Shown: positions 61,744 to 64,000 of the stretch, piece by piece | How positions within the stretch are numbered: position 1 is the first letter of the stretch | Layout of the letters: the number at the start of each line of letters is the position of its first letter | Assembly (NCBI RefSeq): GCF_014229095.1 | Contig: NZ_JAARZC010000001.1 | Span: 1,054,001 to 1,118,000, forward strand | Source of the DNA: Listeria cossartiae subsp. cayugensis | Lineage (GTDB): Bacteria > Bacillota > Bacilli > Lactobacillales > Listeriaceae | Length of the DNA: 64,000 bases | Direction of reading: 5' to 3' | The notes under the pieces: generated by a model | Databases searched by the model: none | What the model saw: only the letters and a program-made list of their open reading frames with translations | What the model was told of the DNA's origin: nothing | Made by a program: the position numbers and the translations under genes

Positions 61744-63254
61744 ATACACTTTTAGATACATTTGCTGTCCGTAAAGATGAACTGTTCACGGCTTTAGTGC
61801 AACACATTCAAATTTCTTTCGTATCCCTGTTTATCGCTGTGTTAATTGCGCTACCACTTGGCATTTACTTGACTAGACACAAACGACTTGCTGAGCCAAT
61901 TATTCAAGTAGCTGCCATTTTCCAAACGATACCGTCTCTTGCCCTACTGGGATTATTAATTCCGCTAGTTGGTATTGGGATTGTACCGGCGATTATCGCG
62001 CTTGTTATTTATGCCCTTTTACCGATTTTAAGGAATACATATACTGGGATAAAAGAAGTCGATCCGGCGCTTGTCGAAGCTTCACGCGCCATGGGAATGA
62101 ACAAATGGAAACGACTTTACAAAGTACAATTACCACTTGCAATGCCTGTAATTATGGCTGGTATTCGTACAGCAATGGTATTAATTATCGGTACCGCAAC
62201 ACTCGCTGCATTAATTGGCGCTGGTGGACTTGGGGACTTGATTTTACTTGGTATTGACCGCAATGATAATAGTTTAATCCTGCTTGGTGCTATTCCAGCA
62301 GCATTACTCGCTATCTTGTTTGATTTCCTATTACGTTTCCTTGAAAAAGCATCGTTTAGAAGTACCGTAATTACGATTTCGGCAGGAATTTTACTGACTG
62401 CAGCAATCATTGTCGTTCCTTATTTTGCGTCTGATAAAAAAGAAATTACGATTGCTGGTAAATTAGGTGCTGAGCCAGAAATTTTGATTAATATGTATAA
62501 GTTGGTTATTGAAGACGAAACCGATTTAAAAGTCAATGTAAAGCCTAATATGGGTAAAACGAGCTTCGTTTTCAATGCCTTAAAATCAGGCGATATTGAT
62601 ATTTATCCTGAATTTACGGGAACGGTGTTGGAAACTTTCTTGAAGGAAAATGCGAAAACACATGATCCCGAGCAAGTTTATACGCAAGCACGTGATGGTT
62701 TGGCAAAAGATTTCAACATGACTTACTTAAAACCAATGAAATATAACAATACTTACGCGCTGGCGGTTTCATCTGAATTCGCTAAAGAAAATAATTTGGA
62801 AAAAATATCTGACCTCGGTCCGGTATCTGACCAAGTGAAAGCAGGATTCACGCTCGAGTTCAAAGACCGTTCGGATGGTTATAAAGGTATTCAAGATAAA
62901 TACGGCCTAACCTTCTCAAACTTGAAAACAATGGAGCCAAAACTCCGCTATAATGCGATTAAGTCTGGGGATATTAACTTGTTAGATGCGTATTCGACCG
63001 ACAGCGAACTAGCGCAGTATAAATTAAAAGTGCTGGAAGATGATGAGCAACTCTTCCCTCCTTACCAAGGGGCACCACTTATGCTGACGAAAACTTTGGA
63101 TAAATATCCAGAACTGAAAAAACCATTAAACAAACTCGCTGGGAAAATTACAGACGATGAAATGCGTAAAATGAACTACGAAGTCAATGTAAATGGTAAA
63201 TCAGCTTATACTGTTGCCAAAGATTATTTACAAGATCAAGGTATCATTAAATAA
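61740..63254 (+). CDS. bilEB: BilEB, fused permease and substrate-binding protein
   Basis: This 504-residue fusion has an N-terminal BPD_transp_1 permease (about 1-225, five or six helices). The EAA loop includes [21 protein letters not shown]. An extracellular OpuAC-type glycine-betaine-binding-like domain (about 230-504) follows, starting [19 protein letters not shown] and including [15 protein letters not shown]. Permease and binding domain in one chain is normal for the OpuB/BilE type. The ATGA overlap with bilEA gives coupling. A terminator lies directly after. Confidence 0.87.
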   Translation: MNTLLDTFAVRKDELFTALVQHIQISFVSLFIAVLIALPLGIYLTRHKRLAEPIIQVAAIFQTIPSLALLGLLIPLVGIGIVPAIIALVIYALLPILRNTYTGIKEVDPALVEASRAMGMNKWKRLYKVQLPLAMPVIMAGIRTAMVLIIGTATLAALIGAGGLGDLILLGIDRNDNSLILLGAIPAALLAILFDFLLRFLEKASFRSTVITISAGILLTAAIIVVPYFASDKKEITIAGKLGAEPEILINMYKLVIEDETDLKVNVKPNMGKTSFVFNALKSGDIDIYPEFTGTVLETFLKENAKTHDPEQVYTQARDGLAKDFNMTYLKPMKYNNTYALAVSSEFAKENNLEKISDLGPVSDQVKAGFTLEFKDRSDGYKGIQDKYGLTFSNLKTMEPKLRYNAIKSGDINLLDAYSTDSELAQYKLKVLEDDEQLFPPYQGAPLMLTKTLDKYPELKKPLNKLAGKITDDEMRKMNYEVNVNGKSAYTVAKDYLQDQGIIK

Positions 63255-63296
63255 AATAAAGCTAAGTGGCGTAAATACCACTTAGCTTTATTTTTT
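63255..63296. terminator. bidirectional terminator after bilEB
   Basis: A perfect 15-bp stem, AATAAAGCTAAGTGG with CCACTTAGCTTTATT, A-rich before and T-rich after. Confidence 0.9.
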
Positions 63297-64000
63297 ATTG
63301 CCTAATTAAGTTTTTAACTTTATTAACGTTCGGTTTATAGAAACGACAATGTGTTTCAAATTCTTTGTTAAATTCAGCTGCTCGTTGGGTTAAAGATTGC
63401 TCGTGATCAAGCATTAAGCCTTCTTCAAGGAGCGGTGTAAGGGAAATGATTTGGTCGAAAACTAGACCAGCATTCGTATCGCTTAAAACAGAAACCATTT
63501 TTCCAAGTGCTTTTTGTTTTTCTGTAGGAAGCTCTTTTTGATGAAGATGGAACCATTTTGCTAGTTGTTTACGATTTTTGCGCGTTGCTTCTAAATAAAT
63601 GCTTTGTGCATAAGCGGCTTTAGCAAACGCAATCGATAAGTTTTCAGCAGATTCCCAGTCTTCTTCTAAAATTTCCCCTTGCATCTTGATTTTTTGATTG
63701 AGTAACGTAATATCTTCTTGATAAACATCCATTTTGTGTTGCTGCTGTTTGTAAACTTCCATTGCTAAATTAAGTTCATCAATGGTTGGCTGCATTTTTT
63801 CACCAAAAATAGTATTATCATTTAAAATTAATTGTGTTTGTTCTATTTTTTCAGCAATAATGCTATCGCGTTCTTTAATTACATGAGATCGTTTACCTAA
63901 GTACTCAAAATAGAAGTTATACTTTTGAATGCGATTAACAACTGCTTCTGCTTCTTTCACGGTCGCTGGTTCTTCTTTTGAATTTAAGACAGTTACACCG
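63295..64000 (-). CDS. hypothetical coiled-coil-like protein, N-terminus cut by the window edge
   Basis: I do not recognise this family. A GTG at 63960 could start a 221-residue ORF. The frame is open upstream to the window edge (…LNSKEEPATVKEAEAVV), and no ribosome site precedes that GTG. So the true start is likely outside and the entry is partial. The protein is rich in Glu, Lys and Gln with heptad-like stretches, has no membrane helix, and ends NVNKVKNLIRQ. It converges on bilEB across a shared terminator. A soluble helical structure is inferred only from composition. Confidence 0.65.
   Translation of the reverse strand, partial: GVTVLNSKEEPATVKEAEAVVNRIQKYNFYFEYLGKRSHVIKERDSIIAEKIEQTQLILNDNTIFGEKMQPTIDELNLAMEVYKQQQHKMDVYQEDITLLNQKIKMQGEILEEDWESAENLSIAFAKAAYAQSIYLEATRKNRKQLAKWFHLHQKELPTEKQKALGKMVSVLSDTNAGLVFDQIISLTPLLEEGLMLDHEQSLTQRAAEFNKEFETHCRFYKPNVNKVKNLIRQ

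Overview
The window is a stretch of low-GC Firmicutes chromosome that reads as Listeria, almost certainly L. monocytogenes or a very close relative. This is judged from recognised gene content and order, not from a database search. The diagnostic markers are lisR-lisK, the branched-chain keto acid dehydrogenase operon, the tcsA lipoprotein, ladR/mdrL and the bilE bile-exclusion pair. Two small stress genes, sbrA and prli42, sit in one intergenic region. It is housekeeping backbone: I see no rRNA, tRNA, prophage, transposon or CRISPR array.

Layout. 1-2.6 kb: end of a TlyA-family gene, argR and recN. 2.7-9.5 kb: ptb-buk-lpd-bkdAA-bkdAB-bkdB, which turns branched-chain keto acids into acyl-CoA and then acyl phosphate plus ATP. 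9.55-9.8 kb: a sigma-B promoter with a short RNA (SbrA) facing the 31-codon membrane protein gene prli42, so an output and an input of the general stress response converge. 9.9-15.8 kb: an M20 peptidase, gnd, the LisRK two-component system and a YidC-type insertase. 15.8-23.5 kb: small proteins, acylphosphatase, type II IPP isomerase, TrhO, a YitT-family protein, FtsK/SpoIIIE and a ProC-like oxidoreductase. 23.9-28.9 kb: a BMP-type nucleoside ABC importer. 29-36.7 kb: the conserved ymfF-ymfH-ymfI-ymfM-pgsA-cinA-recA block. 37-45.4 kb: rny, an acetyltransferase, ymdB, ymcA, mutS, mutL and glpP.

45.8-48.9 kb: pyruvate formate-lyase and its activase, behind a long leader with two candidate catabolite-responsive elements. 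48.9-52.8 kb: ladR/mdrL with a clear PadR-type operator, a DUF2975/HTH pair, and a decayed zone with two gene remnants (a P-loop kinase and a signal peptide). 52.8-55.3 kb: thiolase and HMG-CoA synthase, divergent, which open the mevalonate pathway that fni closes. 55.3-60.5 kb: five leftward genes (VanZ-like, UMF1-type MFS, alkaline-phosphatase-fold phosphodiesterase, AI-2E family membrane protein, murB). 60.8-63.3 kb: bilEA-bilEB. The window ends inside an unrecognised coiled-coil-like gene.

I found no clearly new multi-gene system. The items most worth following are the sbrA/prli42 intergenic region, the ladR-mdrL operator, the structured region between tcsA and its ATPase gene (overlapping leader ORF), the rny leader, and the two unreported-looking remnants at 51.8-52.6 kb. 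Promoters, operators and terminators are called by eye and have not been energy-scored.
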